Assembly (NCBI GenBank): GCA_004557855.1
Contig: SFFJ01000005.1
Location: 1 to 64,000, forward strand
Source of the DNA: Oscillospiraceae bacterium
Lineage (GTDB): Bacteria > Bacillota > Clostridia > Oscillospirales > Ruminococcaceae
Direction of reading: 5' to 3'
Length of the DNA stretch: 64,000 nt
Part shown: positions 1-10,000 of the stretch, piece by piece
Numbering within the stretch: the first letter of the stretch is position 1
Layout: each line of letters starts with the position of its first letter
Position numbers and translations under genes: made by a program
Notes under the pieces: generated by a model
What the model was told of the DNA's origin: nothing
The model's input: the letters and a program-made list of their open reading frames with translations, nothing else
Databases searched by the model: none

Positions 1-101
1 CGATGCAGCGTTCCGCTTGTGAGCAGGCTTGCATAGAGAACCGGACGATGTTCTTTCAGATAGCTGCGGCGCATACGCCCGTACTTGCCGATCTGGTATA
101 G
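1..101 (-). pseudogene. TnpV-like mobile-element protein, broken fragment
   Basis: Read on the minus strand, this stretch encodes YQIGKYGRMRRSYLKEHRP followed by VLYASLLTSGTLH, which resembles the central part of TnpV, a small protein carried by Tn4451/Tn1549-type elements. An in-frame stop at 102-104 removes the N-terminus and the C-terminus runs off the window edge. It therefore marks the remains of a mobile element bordering the island. The family call is from memory of the IGKYG...LKEHR pattern and is moderately secure. Confidence 0.5.
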
Positions 102-479
102 TTACTTACTTAATTACTTATAGGGAGCGGCTTTTGGAGTTTGATCTGACTTTTACGCATCACCTTCTTTCATGAAGCAGTCTTTTTACTGCCTGAGAAG
201 GAATGAACTTACCGGTTTTGAAAGCTATTACAGTTACCGATATTTTTCTTCTTCTCAGGTAGTAAGAGGTAGTTACTTAAATACTTACTTATAGCGGAGT
301 AAGCACCGCTTTTCCTCGCCCCTTTTGTATGCCTACCCCGGGATCTCACCGCAGCGTCGCCGCGCTCGCTCTTTCGAGGTCATCGCACAGTCATGGAACT
401 TGGACTCTTTATTCAGTTGTCAAGGTACATATCCTCATAATGTGAGGAATGAGAGAGGATGTTTTTTAGGGTCCTGTCG
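102..479. other. Non-coding leader region with two related AT-rich repeats
   Basis: I see no credible gene here. Two similar stretches, GTTACTTACTTAATTACTTA at 101-120 and GTTACTTAAATACTTACTTA at 272-291, are each followed by a short GC-rich segment. On the minus strand a TTGACA (418-423) precedes a conserved-looking GC-rich leader at 300-420, of the sort found upstream of genes on integrative elements. The boundary and function are inferred. Confidence 0.35.
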
Positions 480-1790
480 AAAATTTTTTCTCTCTACTTA
501 TTCCGACTGGGAGAGGCCGTTTTAGTAGGTGTTTTCAAAAAATATTTGATCCCCCAAAGGATAGGCAGCGAGAGTGACCGAAAATTGCGGCTTTGATGGA
601 ATTTTTTCTCTTCACTTATTCCCAGTGAGAAAAGCCATTTGGCGGGGTGCTTTCAAAAAATTTCCCTTCCAAAGAGTAGCCAGCGAGAAACCCGTTTTTT
701 TACCTCTGTTTTGAATATTTCTTCACTTGTTCCCACTGGGAGAGGTCAAAAGTTGTGCCTGCTTCGAAATTTTCTTCCTCAAGGGGTAGATCACGAGAAA
801 GACTAAAAATTAAGCCTTTTGAAAAAATATATTTTTCTTCCCTCAATAGGTAGGCAACGAGGATGATCAAAAACCGCGCCTTTGCCGTAAATATTTTTCT
901 CCCTCAAGTGGTAGAGCACGAAAACGCGGATTTTATGAATGGCTTCCGAAATTTCCGAAAGATCCCCTCAAGGGGTGGAGCACGGGAACGCGAAAAATAT
1001 AAGGTTTTTTCGAAAATAATTTTTTCCTCCCAAGGGATAGAGCATGAAAACTCGATTTTTATGAATGATTTTGAAAATTTCTCTCCCATCTGGTAGGCAT
1101 CGAGAAGGGCCGAAACTAAACCACTTTGATAAAATTTCTTTTTTCTCCCTCAAAGGGTAGAGCACGAAAACTCGATTTTTATGAATGTTTTTCATATTTT
1201 TTTGTTTTTGGCTCCGAATCGGAGCCATCTTCCTGTTGTCCGATATATGTGGCTCCAAAACGGAGCCATTTTTCGTCTGTGGCATCAAAAGTGATGCCGC
1301 TTTCGAGAGTGGAATTTCTGCCGTGGCATCAAAATTGATGCCATTTTGATTACCTCCTCACTTATTCCCAGTAGGCTCAGCCATTTAGCAAGGGTTATTT
1401 TCAAAAAATTTATTCCCTCTACTTATTCCCAGTGGGAAGTGACGAAATTGAGGGTGTTTTTCAAAAATTTTTTCTCTCACTTATTCCCAGTGGGAAAGGC
1501 ATTTTTTTAAGTAGTTTTCAAAAAAATTCCGCTCACTTAACCCACATTTGGAAACCGTTTTGTCAACCTATCCGGCGAGGATTTCTCCTACAATTCCTTA
1601 CAGACACGATTTTTGAAAAAATTTTTCCTTCAACCCTATACCGCAACTTTCGAAGCCGAAAAACGACATATTTTCCGAAACTTTTTCAAAAAATGTCCTC
1701 ACCCCTCTACCGCACGTTTTCGGGCAAAAAACGGACACACTTTTTCAAAAAAGTTTTCCTAAATCTGTACCGCAAGTTTTTTTGAGCAAA
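480..1790. repeat. Degenerate ~60 bp tandem repeat array, mosaic cores
   Basis: About twenty units spaced 52-66 bp apart fill this AT-rich stretch. Each unit has a joint like TTTTCAAAAAATTTTTTCTC followed by one of three cores. Core A is CTTATTCCCAGTGGGAA, a near-perfect inverted repeat, starting near 497, 615, 726, 1361, 1422 and 1480, with a weaker copy at 1535. Core B is like CCTCAAGGGGTAGAGCACGA, near 551, 668, 778, 841, 901, 964, 1027, 1083 and 1146. Core C contains TACCGCA, near 1635, 1702 and 1765. A and B alternate at the left end, then occur in runs. There is no constant-repeat/unique-spacer pattern, so it is not CRISPR. It lies directly downstream of the truncated brxC. Confidence 0.75.
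1210..1342. repeat. Four short hairpins in two matched pairs
   Basis: Inside the 60 bp array, two copies of GGCTCC-N5-GGAGCC (1210-1226 and 1251-1267) are followed by two copies of GGCATC-N6-GATGCC (1281-1298 and 1325-1342). Each has 6 bp arms. They interrupt the normal unit pattern and could be protein binding sites or RNA hairpins. No function is known to me. Confidence 0.6.
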
Positions 1791-1870
1791 TCTCAACACC
1801 CATCCCGAAAAAGCATAAAAAATAGCGCCTGCCTCGTTTTCAGAAGCAGACGCTATATCTTTTCGGGTAT

Positions 1871-2644
1871 TCAGTTGTAGATCAGGTCGTTCAGGACGAT
1901 CTCTTCGGCTCGGCTGCGGATGCTGTTCATCCGTCCGACCCATTCCATTTGATTCTCAGCTTTCAGCTTTTCGGTCACGCCTTCGGCTTTCTTCATCTGC
2001 TCGACCAACCGGTCGAACATTACCTCAACGATGTCGTCCTCGAAGAAGCCGGAAGCGGAGCGGGTATCGACCCACTCCTCACCGTTGATCTCCTTAAATG
2101 CCGCACGGAAGGCTTCGGTCTTACCCTGCTTATCAATAAAGCGTTCCAGCTTGGCGGTTTTCAGGTCATCCCCGTAAAACCCGCAATGGTTATAGAACAC
2201 CTTTGCAAACACCCGCAGCACTGCCGTCTTATCTTTTTTGATAGGACCTTCAATATCAATATTGAACAGGATCGACTCGGTTGGGATGCGAACGCACCTT
2301 TCCACCATGGCATAGGTTATGGCATCATCCAGCTTGTCCTTAAAGTAATCAAGAGCCTCCCGGCCATCCACCTTTTTGTTGGAGAGCAGATAGGAAAGCA
2401 TCTTTAGAAAGTGAGATTTACCGCTACCGAAAAAGCCGGAGATCCACACCCCGACCTTATCAGTCGGAATGTCGATTGCCCTCGAATAGTTATCAAAGAA
2501 TGTATCGAAGCACCGCCGCAGATCCTTGGTGATGATATACTCACTTAACTCCTGCTTTAAGCTTTCTTGGTCATCCTGTGACACCTTGATAACGCCGTTA
2601 ATGCCACGGTCGATATCCTTTTGGAACATATTTTGAATCTTCAT
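1871..2644 (-). pseudogene. brxC: BREX ATPase BrxC, internally deleted remnant
   Basis: The 257-residue product starts like BrxC/PglY, the large P-loop ATPase of BREX phage defence, with Walker A GFFGSGKSH near residue 75 and the FEDDIVEVM stretch near 205-213. BrxC is normally about 1,200 residues. The last ~45 residues (DRLVEQMKKAEG to the end) look like the C-terminal end of BrxC, with a WVGRMNSIRSRAEEIV segment, so the middle seems to have been removed in frame. The start at 2644 has GAGGAG eight bases upstream; the TTG at 2659 lies inside that site. It is the third gene of a brxA-brxB-brxC operon. BREX activity is unlikely; a residual N-terminal role cannot be excluded. Confidence 0.75.
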
Positions 2645-2668
2645 GCCGTCTCTCCTCAATCTATCAAT

Positions 2669-3226
2669 TTACAAAAGGTTGAACGCTCTGTAATAATGTC
2701 CGTCAAGAAATTTGCCAAACAGTCCAAGGTCCTGCCCATTGAATGAACCCGGGTAGAACATCACAATAGGAATATCTGCAAAAAGGTGCTGCATACTGTC
2801 CAGCATCTTGTGGGAACGCATAAACGGATAAATCTTTCCGACCCCGGTAAGGAAAAGCACATCCCCGTATTTATGGGGCTCATATTTCATATATTCCAGC
2901 AATGCCTCCGGCGTGGCGATCTTTTGAAGCTGGTCGAGCAGATAGTTCTTTCCCCGTCGTTCCTCCAGCGCATCTACGGACTTCAGAACCCGTTTATCCT
3001 CCAGAAGCTTCAGGAAAATCTCATAGAGATCGCACTCCTTGATATGATACGGTGTTCCTTTTTCCCCCTTTAGCCGAGCAATAAAATCTCGGACAATGAT
3101 CTCATCAGCCGGATCGTAACAAAAAACATGGATGCCGACTTCATTGCTCAAGCCCTTGTTGGCAAGGAAGCTTGGGTCAGATATCCTGTCCCGAATTCGA
3201 TCCAATTCCTGCTTTATATTCCCCAT
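2669..3226 (-). CDS. brxB: BREX protein BrxB (DUF1788)
   Basis: The 185-residue protein matches the BrxB/DUF1788 family in length and in its GLSNEVGIHVFCYDP opening and FLTGVGKIYPFMRSHK and IPIVMFYPGSFNGQDL segments. BrxB is a conserved small BREX component of unclear biochemical role. It lies 12 bp after brxA and about 25 bp before the brxC remnant, so the three are one operon. An AAGGGGG site precedes the ATG. No frame damage is visible, although the methyltransferase (pglX), phosphatase (pglZ) and brxL expected next are missing. Confidence 0.85.
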   Translation of the reverse strand: MGNIKQELDRIRDRISDPSFLANKGLSNEVGIHVFCYDPADEIIVRDFIARLKGEKGTPYHIKECDLYEIFLKLLEDKRVLKSVDALEERRGKNYLLDQLQKIATPEALLEYMKYEPHKYGDVLFLTGVGKIYPFMRSHKMLDSMQHLFADIPIVMFYPGSFNGQDLGLFGKFLDGHYYRAFNLL

Positions 3227-3238
3227 ACCGCTGCCCCC

Positions 3239-3844
3239 TTATCTAAAGCAATTAAACGCTGCCAGTGCTTCTGTGTCGTTGTTGGCACGAATGCCATCCT
3301 CCAGCTCATCGCACAAAAACAGCGGATTCAGCCGATCTGATTTAACGGTGTCAAGCATCTGCGCTTCAACCAATACCTTGGTCAAGACCTGCTTAATTTT
3401 ACTGATCGTTAATTCGCTCCATCCTGCTACATCATCATTTTGCTCTTGGAGGTGGGAGAAGAAAGCATTCACGTCCTTTCGTGTAAAGGAGAAATCCTGA
3501 TTCTTGTACTTTTCGCCTATCACCCCAACCATAAAGTCCCACACCAGCCGATTGTATCGCATCATCGCATACAAATTGATCTGCTTTGCGATTGCAACTG
3601 GTGCTGCAGAAAGCTCCCACCGAAGGGCATCATTATTCAATGCATCCAACCGCTTGTAACAGCTGCGAACCATCCGGGAAACCAGCCGTTCGGTGGGGTA
3701 CTGAAATAGATTATTCTCCTTAATCTCCTCGATAGCCGCCTCAACCGGAACGCCGTCAAGGTAGTATTTCGATGCTATGCGGATCTCATAAAAGAGAAAC
3801 TGTTCCGCCGTAATGGTTCCACTGTATACCTGTGATCGCTCCAT
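3239..3844 (-). CDS. brxA: BREX protein BrxA (DUF1819)
   Basis: This 201-residue protein begins MERSQVYSGTITAEQFLFYE, typical of BrxA (DUF1819, NusB-like fold), usually the first gene of a type I BREX operon. It is full length and intact. The start has GGAG eight bases upstream, and a plausible promoter lies at 3909-3938. Downstream are brxB and the deleted brxC. Type I BREX normally needs PglX methylase and PglZ for self/non-self recognition; neither is in this window, so brxA and brxB look like survivors of a collapsed system. Confidence 0.85.
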   Translation of the reverse strand: MERSQVYSGTITAEQFLFYEIRIASKYYLDGVPVEAAIEEIKENNLFQYPTERLVSRMVRSCYKRLDALNNDALRWELSAAPVAIAKQINLYAMMRYNRLVWDFMVGVIGEKYKNQDFSFTRKDVNAFFSHLQEQNDDVAGWSELTISKIKQVLTKVLVEAQMLDTVKSDRLNPLFLCDELEDGIRANNDTEALAAFNCFR

Positions 3845-3908
3845 ATATTTCTCCGTTCAACGCAAGCTCCTTGCTCATTTGACCATTAGATACAAATTCA
3901 CATAATAT

Positions 3909-3938
3909 ACTATACCACAAATTTTGATATATTGCCAA
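3909..3938 (-). promoter_or_regulatory. Sigma-A-type promoter of the brxA operon
   Basis: On the minus strand, TTGGCA (3933-3938), an 18 bp spacer and TATAGT (3909-3914) fit a vegetative promoter about 65 bp upstream of the brxA start. The sequence around it is AT-rich. The 3845-4130 interval otherwise holds no gene I can support. Confidence 0.5.
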
Positions 3939-4130
3939 TATTTACGGCAAACAAGCCGCATATTTTTGCAAAAATGCCATTTTCAAAGAGACCGCCGCCT
4001 TTTCATCACAAAGGGTGCTCTTTTCTTTGACATTTTAGCACTTGCTATAATGATTATGAGCTTGATCGCTATCCCATAGTACGGACTTATATCGCGCCGC
4101 AGCCCTATCCCGTCTCTCTGCCACCCGCCA

Positions 4131-5033
4131 TCACTCAAACAGCTCCCGGTGCTGCTTGAAAAAGCGGTAGTAGAGCTTCGTGTTATCCAGCTCCCACCAG
4201 CTTTGCACCTGTGCCGGTGCGGCGTCCAGATTATAGATGCGGGCATTATTCATGGCAAGCAGAAAAGGGGAGTGGGTCGCGATGATAAACTGGCAGCCGC
4301 AATACCTTGCCAGCTGCTCCAGCATCGCCGCCAGCTCCTGCTGCCTCTTCGGTGATAGGCTGTTTTCCGGCTCGTCCAGGCAGTACAGCCGGTCGCTTTT
4401 CAGTCGTTCGTCAAAGTACCGCAGTGCCGTTTCGCCGTTGCTGTTCAACTTGACCTCCTCCCCGGCGACCCGGCGGATGAACTGCTTTCGCGAAACGGAC
4501 CGGCTTCTTGCCAAAAGCTGAATTCTGACGGTATCGTAGTCCTCCATCCCGCGGAATTTGACGGTGTTGCCGTACCGCAGCGTCCCCCATTGATCCCGGG
4601 CCTCCTCCCGACATTCCCCGATCTCATCGTTATTGGTGCGGACGGTCAGCATATAATCAAAAACATCATCACTGGTGATGATCCGGCTGCCATCCGGGAC
4701 GGTGTGCCGGAACCCCTCCTCGTCAAAAGCCATCTCATAGCGGCAGGCGTCCACATAGGCCTTCACCATCTCGCCGGAATTAAAGGGTGCGATCCGGTTC
4801 AGCTTCAGCTTTTCCGCAATCAGATTAAGCAGGGTGCTTTTGCCGGAGCCGTTGCCCCCGTAAAGGATGGTCATATTTTGAAAATAAAGCTCCCGCAGCC
4901 CCCTTGCGGGGAATAGCCGGCAGGGATACGGGTTATCCACAAAGCCGGCACAGTCCCGGGTTTCGCAGATGCGTTCCATGATAAGCTCTTCCTCCTGCTC
5001 CGCATCGGGCAGTGTAAACCGTTCCAGATACAT
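4131..5033 (-). CDS. AAA/ABC-type ATPase (SMC/RecF-like)
   Basis: This 300-residue soluble ATPase has Walker A GGNGSGKST near residue 61, an ABC-type signature LSPKRQQEL, Walker B LYCLDEPENS and an H-loop ATHSPF. That order is typical of the small stand-alone AAA_21/OLD-like ATPases. The start is set at 5033 because AAGGAGGGG lies eight bases upstream; an in-frame start further up has no such site. Its promoter carries a perfect inverted repeat, CCCCTGTACA-N6-TGTACAGGGG, that also occurs, less perfectly, at the PolC-like gene (19.4 kb). It sits between BREX and helicase genes, which suggests but does not prove a defence or DNA-repair role. Confidence 0.75.
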   Translation of the reverse strand: MYLERFTLPDAEQEEELIMERICETRDCAGFVDNPYPCRLFPARGLRELYFQNMTILYGGNGSGKSTLLNLIAEKLKLNRIAPFNSGEMVKAYVDACRYEMAFDEEGFRHTVPDGSRIITSDDVFDYMLTVRTNNDEIGECREEARDQWGTLRYGNTVKFRGMEDYDTVRIQLLARSRSVSRKQFIRRVAGEEVKLNSNGETALRYFDERLKSDRLYCLDEPENSLSPKRQQELAAMLEQLARYCGCQFIIATHSPFLLAMNNARIYNLDAAPAQVQSWWELDNTKLYYRFFKQHRELFE

Positions 5034-5070
5034 GAGATCCCCTCCTTGTAATATGCTGGTTTCTCTGCCC

Positions 5071-5109
5071 AGTATAGCAAACGCCCCTGTACATGGGCTT
5101 GTACAGGGG
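5071..5109 (-). promoter_or_regulatory. Promoter with TGTACA inverted-repeat operator
   Basis: The minus-strand -10 is TATACT (5071-5076). Seven bases upstream lies CCCCTGTACA-N6-TGTACAGGGG (5084-5109), a perfect 10 bp arm dyad covering the expected -35 position, where no TTGACA is present. A regulator bound here would act as activator or repressor. The same -10/operator geometry recurs at 19351-19389. Confidence 0.6.
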
Positions 5110-5192
5110 CTGCTATGTTGTGGCCAAACACCCACGGCCATTCAATGGCTGGCGCTCAAATAACACAGCCTGATTCATCATCAGACCTTCCT

Positions 5193-5230
5193 GGGTTGGA
5201 GCGAATAAAAAGTGAATTTCACTCCAACCC
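5193..5230. repeat. Inverted repeat, GGGTTGGAG arms
   Basis: GGGTTGGAG (5193-5201) pairs with CTCCAACCC (5222-5230), with partial pairing inside the 20-base centre. It lies between the ATPase promoter and the broken gene at 5302. It may be a transcript end or a scar of an element end; there is no clear T-run. Confidence 0.4.
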
Positions 5231-5301
5231 TACTGAAAAACATGAAAATATGAGCATAATATAATCAAGCAATAATGGCGGTACTATTTCCTATTGCATC
5301 G

Positions 5302-5769
5302 TTATGATGTTAGGGCGTTCAGATATTCTTCCACGTTCTGATACTGAATGCCCTCAACCACTTGACTTTCTCCGCGGTAGAGGACGAACTTTCCGGTGAT
5401 CGGGCCGTAGCGGTGCTCCGTCTGGGCGCATTTTTGCTCATCGATCAGATGGCGATACTGCTGCGGGACAGCTTCTTCGCTGTGCTTGATCTCGAAAATC
5501 CGGTAGTAGCCTGCCTCCGGGTCAAACACCACCATGTCAAATTCGCCCACAGGGAATTTCAGGACAAATACCTGCTTCTTGGGGTTTGCCAGCTTGGTTT
5601 CCAGCAGGACGATGTCTTCTAACATCCGCCCCTTGATCTCCACCGCGTGAACATCGTCCAGCGCTACGGTCTGTTCCGCCTTGTTGCGGATCTCCAGCAG
5701 CTTCCGCAGGCTGTCGATGACAAGCGCAAGGTCGGTGCGGTCAAAATGTTGGATATCATTTTTGTGGCG
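5302..5769 (-). pseudogene. C-terminal fragment of an ATP-binding protein (AAA/DUF4143 or DUF234 type)
   Basis: The open frame runs from a stop at 5770-5772 and encodes about 155 residues, including LALVIDSLRKLLEIRNKAEQ and GEFDMVVFDPEAGYYRIFEIKHSEE. The E-x-K nuclease-like strand and C-terminal layout fit the tail of prokaryotic AAA ATPases with a restriction-nuclease-like end. The N-terminal ATPase half is gone. It stops 12 bp from the end of the HAD gene, so that insertion or deletion probably truncated it. A short in-frame ATG exists at 5643, but expression is doubtful. Confidence 0.5.
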
Positions 5770-5781
5770 CTAATAAGCACA

Positions 5782-6957
5782 TTACTTTTTGCACTCTATC
5801 ATCGCTTTTACTTCCGCTGCTTTTTCTGATAGTACCTGACTGTTCTGCAAAAGCCCCGAATAAAACCTTTTTACATCTGTATCGCCAAGGATGTAGCGCA
5901 CCTGGCTATTTTGTAGAGCGATTTCAAATAGGCATTCTCGATCATTTTGATTCCAATCGTTAATGGATCGCATTTTCTCTACTACCGCATGGGTATTAGC
6001 AAAGCTGCTACTACCTTCTAATTGTAGCAAAAGTTCTTTCTTTCTTCTTTCTTCATGGGTATTTTGCCTATCATTTTCTATTTGTTCGTTTTTACACTCA
6101 AAGAACTTTGCCTCCAATGCCTCATTCTTGGCTGTTCGATCAATAATTGCTTTAATGAGCGCATCCAATTCGGATCCTTCTGAATAATCAGCCATTGCAA
6201 AATAACGAGTGCGATTATCTCGCATCATCTTATATACCTTGGCTTTATCGTGTGTTACTGCGCTATACACACCGATAGAGTGTCCGCCATAGGTATTTAC
6301 TAGTTTCATACATGGGATGTCTGTATCGCTATCTCCGATATATACCATATTACGGAATGGTACACGTATTTCATCCGGTGCAAAAGAGTCGTTTACACCG
6401 GAATCGTTGATGTCCAAAACGCCTTTTTCAATGCGGAACAGGAATTGTGTTTTACTTGTATAATTTACAACCTGTGCAGGCCATTCAGCTACACCATCAG
6501 CGTCGTAATAAAAGGAGCTTGCATATATTCTTTTGAATGCACCCTTTTTCGCAACAGATGTCCCTTCAATCATTTCCTTGAGACCCGATGAGATAATATA
6601 GTGCTCAACAATAACACCGTGCTCCGCTCCATATGTACGAACACGTTCAAACCAATCCTCAACACCAGGGAATAGGGTAACCTTTGCGCCATACTCTTCA
6701 AGGGCCTTACGCGTGAACAAAACCTTTCCTGCTGCTTTCTTCTTCATTAAGAGCATATACGCCAGATTCTGATCCATATCATTTTTGACCGCCAGTTCAT
6801 TTGACTCGGTCCAGAATTCTCCCACATCATATCCAACAGATTGGATATATCCCTGTGCCTGCATATCGTCAGGTGACAATGTCTTATCAAAATCATAGCA
6901 TATTGCAAGAACAGGCTTATCTTCCTTGCGTTCTCTTGTGTACTGACCCGATGACAT
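5782..6957 (-). CDS. HAD-superfamily hydrolase with coiled C-terminus
   Basis: The 391-residue protein has HAD motif I YDFDKTLSP (residues 21-29; nucleophile Asp22, acid Asp24), a later Lys region, and motif IV GDSDTDIPCM near 207. These mark a phosphatase-type HAD enzyme. The C-terminal ~120 residues are charged and helical (ECKNEQIENDRQNTHEERRKKE), unlike simple phosphatases. AAGGAGAG precedes the ATG. It follows the DUF3427 helicase on the same strand with a gap of about 70 bp, so co-transcription is likely. HAD proteins of this type are often seen beside restriction or helicase genes; the substrate is unknown. Confidence 0.7.
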   Translation of the reverse strand: MSSGQYTRERKEDKPVLAICYDFDKTLSPDDMQAQGYIQSVGYDVGEFWTESNELAVKNDMDQNLAYMLLMKKKAAGKVLFTRKALEEYGAKVTLFPGVEDWFERVRTYGAEHGVIVEHYIISSGLKEMIEGTSVAKKGAFKRIYASSFYYDADGVAEWPAQVVNYTSKTQFLFRIEKGVLDINDSGVNDSFAPDEIRVPFRNMVYIGDSDTDIPCMKLVNTYGGHSIGVYSAVTHDKAKVYKMMRDNRTRYFAMADYSEGSELDALIKAIIDRTAKNEALEAKFFECKNEQIENDRQNTHEERRKKELLLQLEGSSSFANTHAVVEKMRSINDWNQNDRECLFEIALQNSQVRYILGDTDVKRFYSGLLQNSQVLSEKAAEVKAMIECKK

Positions 6958-7027
6958 GGTGTACTCTCCTTTCTATCCACTGTAAATTTTCTTTTTTGAA
7001 ACTTTTCCGATATAGAAACATGAACTT

Positions 7028-10000
7028 TCACCCCACCACCAGCTTGTTCGTCTTTTTGAGGAACTTCGCCGGAATCGGGCGGTCCAGCCGCCAGGTGATA
7101 TTCATCGGTCTGCTGCCGTCGTGCTTCACATAATTTGCCGTGCCCAGATAGGTGTATGCCTCCGCGCCGCCGGTCATGCGGTCCGCCTTGAACTCACGGA
7201 CAAACAGCAGCACCCTGCTGCCGCGCTCCTTATGGTGGATATAGCGCTGCCCGGTGGGGGAGCTTTCCGCCGTGGTGCTCTGGCTCTGCCAATGGAACAG
7301 GCTCTCATTGATGGAATAGTCATTATACATGGTGGTGGGCGAATAGTCCTTGTCCGCCTTATTGAGCGTCACAAAGAACACGTCGATGTTTTTCTCCGGC
7401 AGCCACTTCACGCCCTCACGCACGGTAGACGGCTTCATAAAATCCAGCGCCACCAAAAGCTGGTCGCGGGTGTAGGTGCAGTGCAGGTCCAACGGGCAGT
7501 CAAAGCCCAGCTCCACCGGCTCGTCGATGAAGTCGATCTGCTCGAAGCGATAGCGCAGCAGCGCCAAAAGCTCATTGAGCAGAACGGTGCTATCGGAAAG
7601 GGCATAGAGGTTGCCCAGCACCTCCTCGTCGTCCCAGTCCTCCGCGGTCTTGCCCCAAACGGTGACATAGAACATCTGCATCATCCGCTTTTCCGCATCC
7701 GGGAGCGCCGAAAACTCAACGTTATCGAGGCGCGGAAGGACATTCAGCAGGAATGAGATCCAGCGGCGGGAGTCGATCACGGCAAGCCGTGCAAACGCCT
7801 TGGTCAATGTTTCTTCCAGCGGTTCCGTGAAATTCTCGATCACATCCGCCATAGCGCAAATGTGGGAGAAGGAGGAAAATTTATAGATCGCCCGTGGGTC
7901 AAGATGGTAGTATTCCAGGAAGTTTTCAAGCGTCAGCTCCAGCCCGCTGTCCTCTGTGAAGGATGCCACACGGGACACCAATCCGGCGGTATTGCCATAG
8001 GAGGCACGAATGTTATCCAGTATGTACTTTGCCGCTTTCTTTTCCAGCTGGATATAGCAGCCCTTGGGGACGGACACAAAGCCGTCCTTGATCTCCCGAC
8101 TCACACTGCGGGTGGCATTGGATAGCAGCGCTGCAAATTTATCCTCGAAATTATACTTTCTGTTTGCCTGCCCGATGAAGTCCAGCACGGTCAGGCATTC
8201 CTTATCCTCGGCCAGCCGCAGACCACGCCCCAGCTGCTGCAGGAAGATGGTCAGCGACTCGGTGGGGCGCAGGAACAGGACGGTGTTCACCTCCGGAATA
8301 TCCACGCCTTCATTGTAGATATCCACGACGAAGATGAACCGCACCTCGCCCGTTATCAGGCGATGCTTGGCGGTCCTTCTTTCCTCATCGGTGGATTTTC
8401 CGGTCAGGAACATGGAAGGGATATGGTGGTCGTTAAAGTATCGGCACATGAATTCCGCGTGCTCTACCGAAACGCAGAAGCCCAGCCCCTTCACGTCATC
8501 AATATCGGTCACATATTTCAGCAGCGATGCCACCACATGGTCGGCACGGCGGTTGGCGATGGCGCCGCTGATGGTATAGACACGGGACAGCTCCCCCTTG
8601 TCATAGCCGCCGGCACTCCATTTCAGCGTGTCCAGGTCCACCGTATCGGTAACGCCGAAATACTGGAACGGGCACAGGAGCTTGCGGTCAATGGCCTCCG
8701 GCAGACGGATCTCCGCCGCAATGCGGTTACCGAAATAGGGCAGGATACTCTTGCCGTCCATGCGCTCCGGGGTGGCGGTCAAGCCCAGCAATATCTTCGG
8801 CTGATAGTAGGTTAAGAGCTTCTGGTAAGTCGGCGCTGCCGCATGGTGGAACTCGTCCACGATGATATAGTCGTAAAAATCGGCGGTCGTCTTTTCCGTG
8901 AAGCTCTGGGAATTGAAGGTCTGAATGGACAGAAACAGGTTGTCGATGCTCTCCGGCTTATAGCTGCCCACAAACATCTCACCGAAATTGGCGTCCTTGA
9001 GCACCGCGCGGAAGGTGTACAGGCTCTGCTTGAGGATCTCCTCCCGGTGCGCCACAAACAGCAGACGGCAGGGTCGATCCGGATTCTGCTTACGGAAGCG
9101 CTTGTAATCCAAGGCAGAGATGACCGTCTTGCCGGTACCGGTGGCAGCCACCACCAGATTGCGGGTGTAGCCGCGGATGGTACGCTCCGCCTCCAGCCGG
9201 TCCAGTATTTCCTGCTGGTAGGAATAGGGGTTAATATCCATGGTATAAACTTCGGCATTGTTGGTGTCGAAGTATTTTTCCGCTTTCAGCGCCCGCGCCA
9301 ACCGTTCCCGCTGATCCTCCGCATAATATTCAAATTCCCGGTCATTCCAGTAATACTCAAAGGTAGCGGCGATCTTGTCAATGGTTTCGGGCAGGTCACG
9401 CCGCGTTACTTTTGTGTTCCATTCCAGGCCGCTGGTCAATGCGGCGTTGGAAAGATTGGAGGAGCCCACATAGGCCGTCGTGAAGCCGGTTTCGCGGTAG
9501 AAAATATACGCCTTGGCGTGGAGACGGGTCGTCTTGGTATTGTAGCTGACCTTGACCTGCGTATTGGGCAGCCGGCGCAGCTCCTCGATGGCTTTCACAT
9601 CGGTAGCGCCCATGTAGGAGGTGGTGATGATGCGAAGCTCGCCGCCGTTCTGTGTAAACTCCCGCAACTCGTCCATGATGAGCCGCAGGCCGCTCCACTT
9701 GATGAAGGACACCAGCATGTCGATGCGGTCGGCCGAGACGATCTCCTTTTTAAGCTCGGTGAACATCTGCGGCTCGTGAATGGCCCCGGTGAAAAGTGAG
9801 CTTTGTGCGATGGAGGTTTCCGGGCGCTCAATGTCCGCTGCCGTTTTTCCTACCGCCAGCCGTGGGTCAGCCTCCCGTAAAAGCGCAAGAAGCTGCTCCG
9901 CCCGCCGGTCAACGCCCAGTGCCGCAAAGTCAGCTTCTTTTGTCATATTCTGAATGAGACCGATGATCCGGTTGGTCAGTTCAATTTGCGCCGAAACGTC

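Noticed and set aside
480..1790. CRISPR array
   Set aside because: Period is ~60 bp, but the parts between the joints are themselves related and the joints are degenerate; there is no constant repeat with unique spacers and no cas gene nearby.
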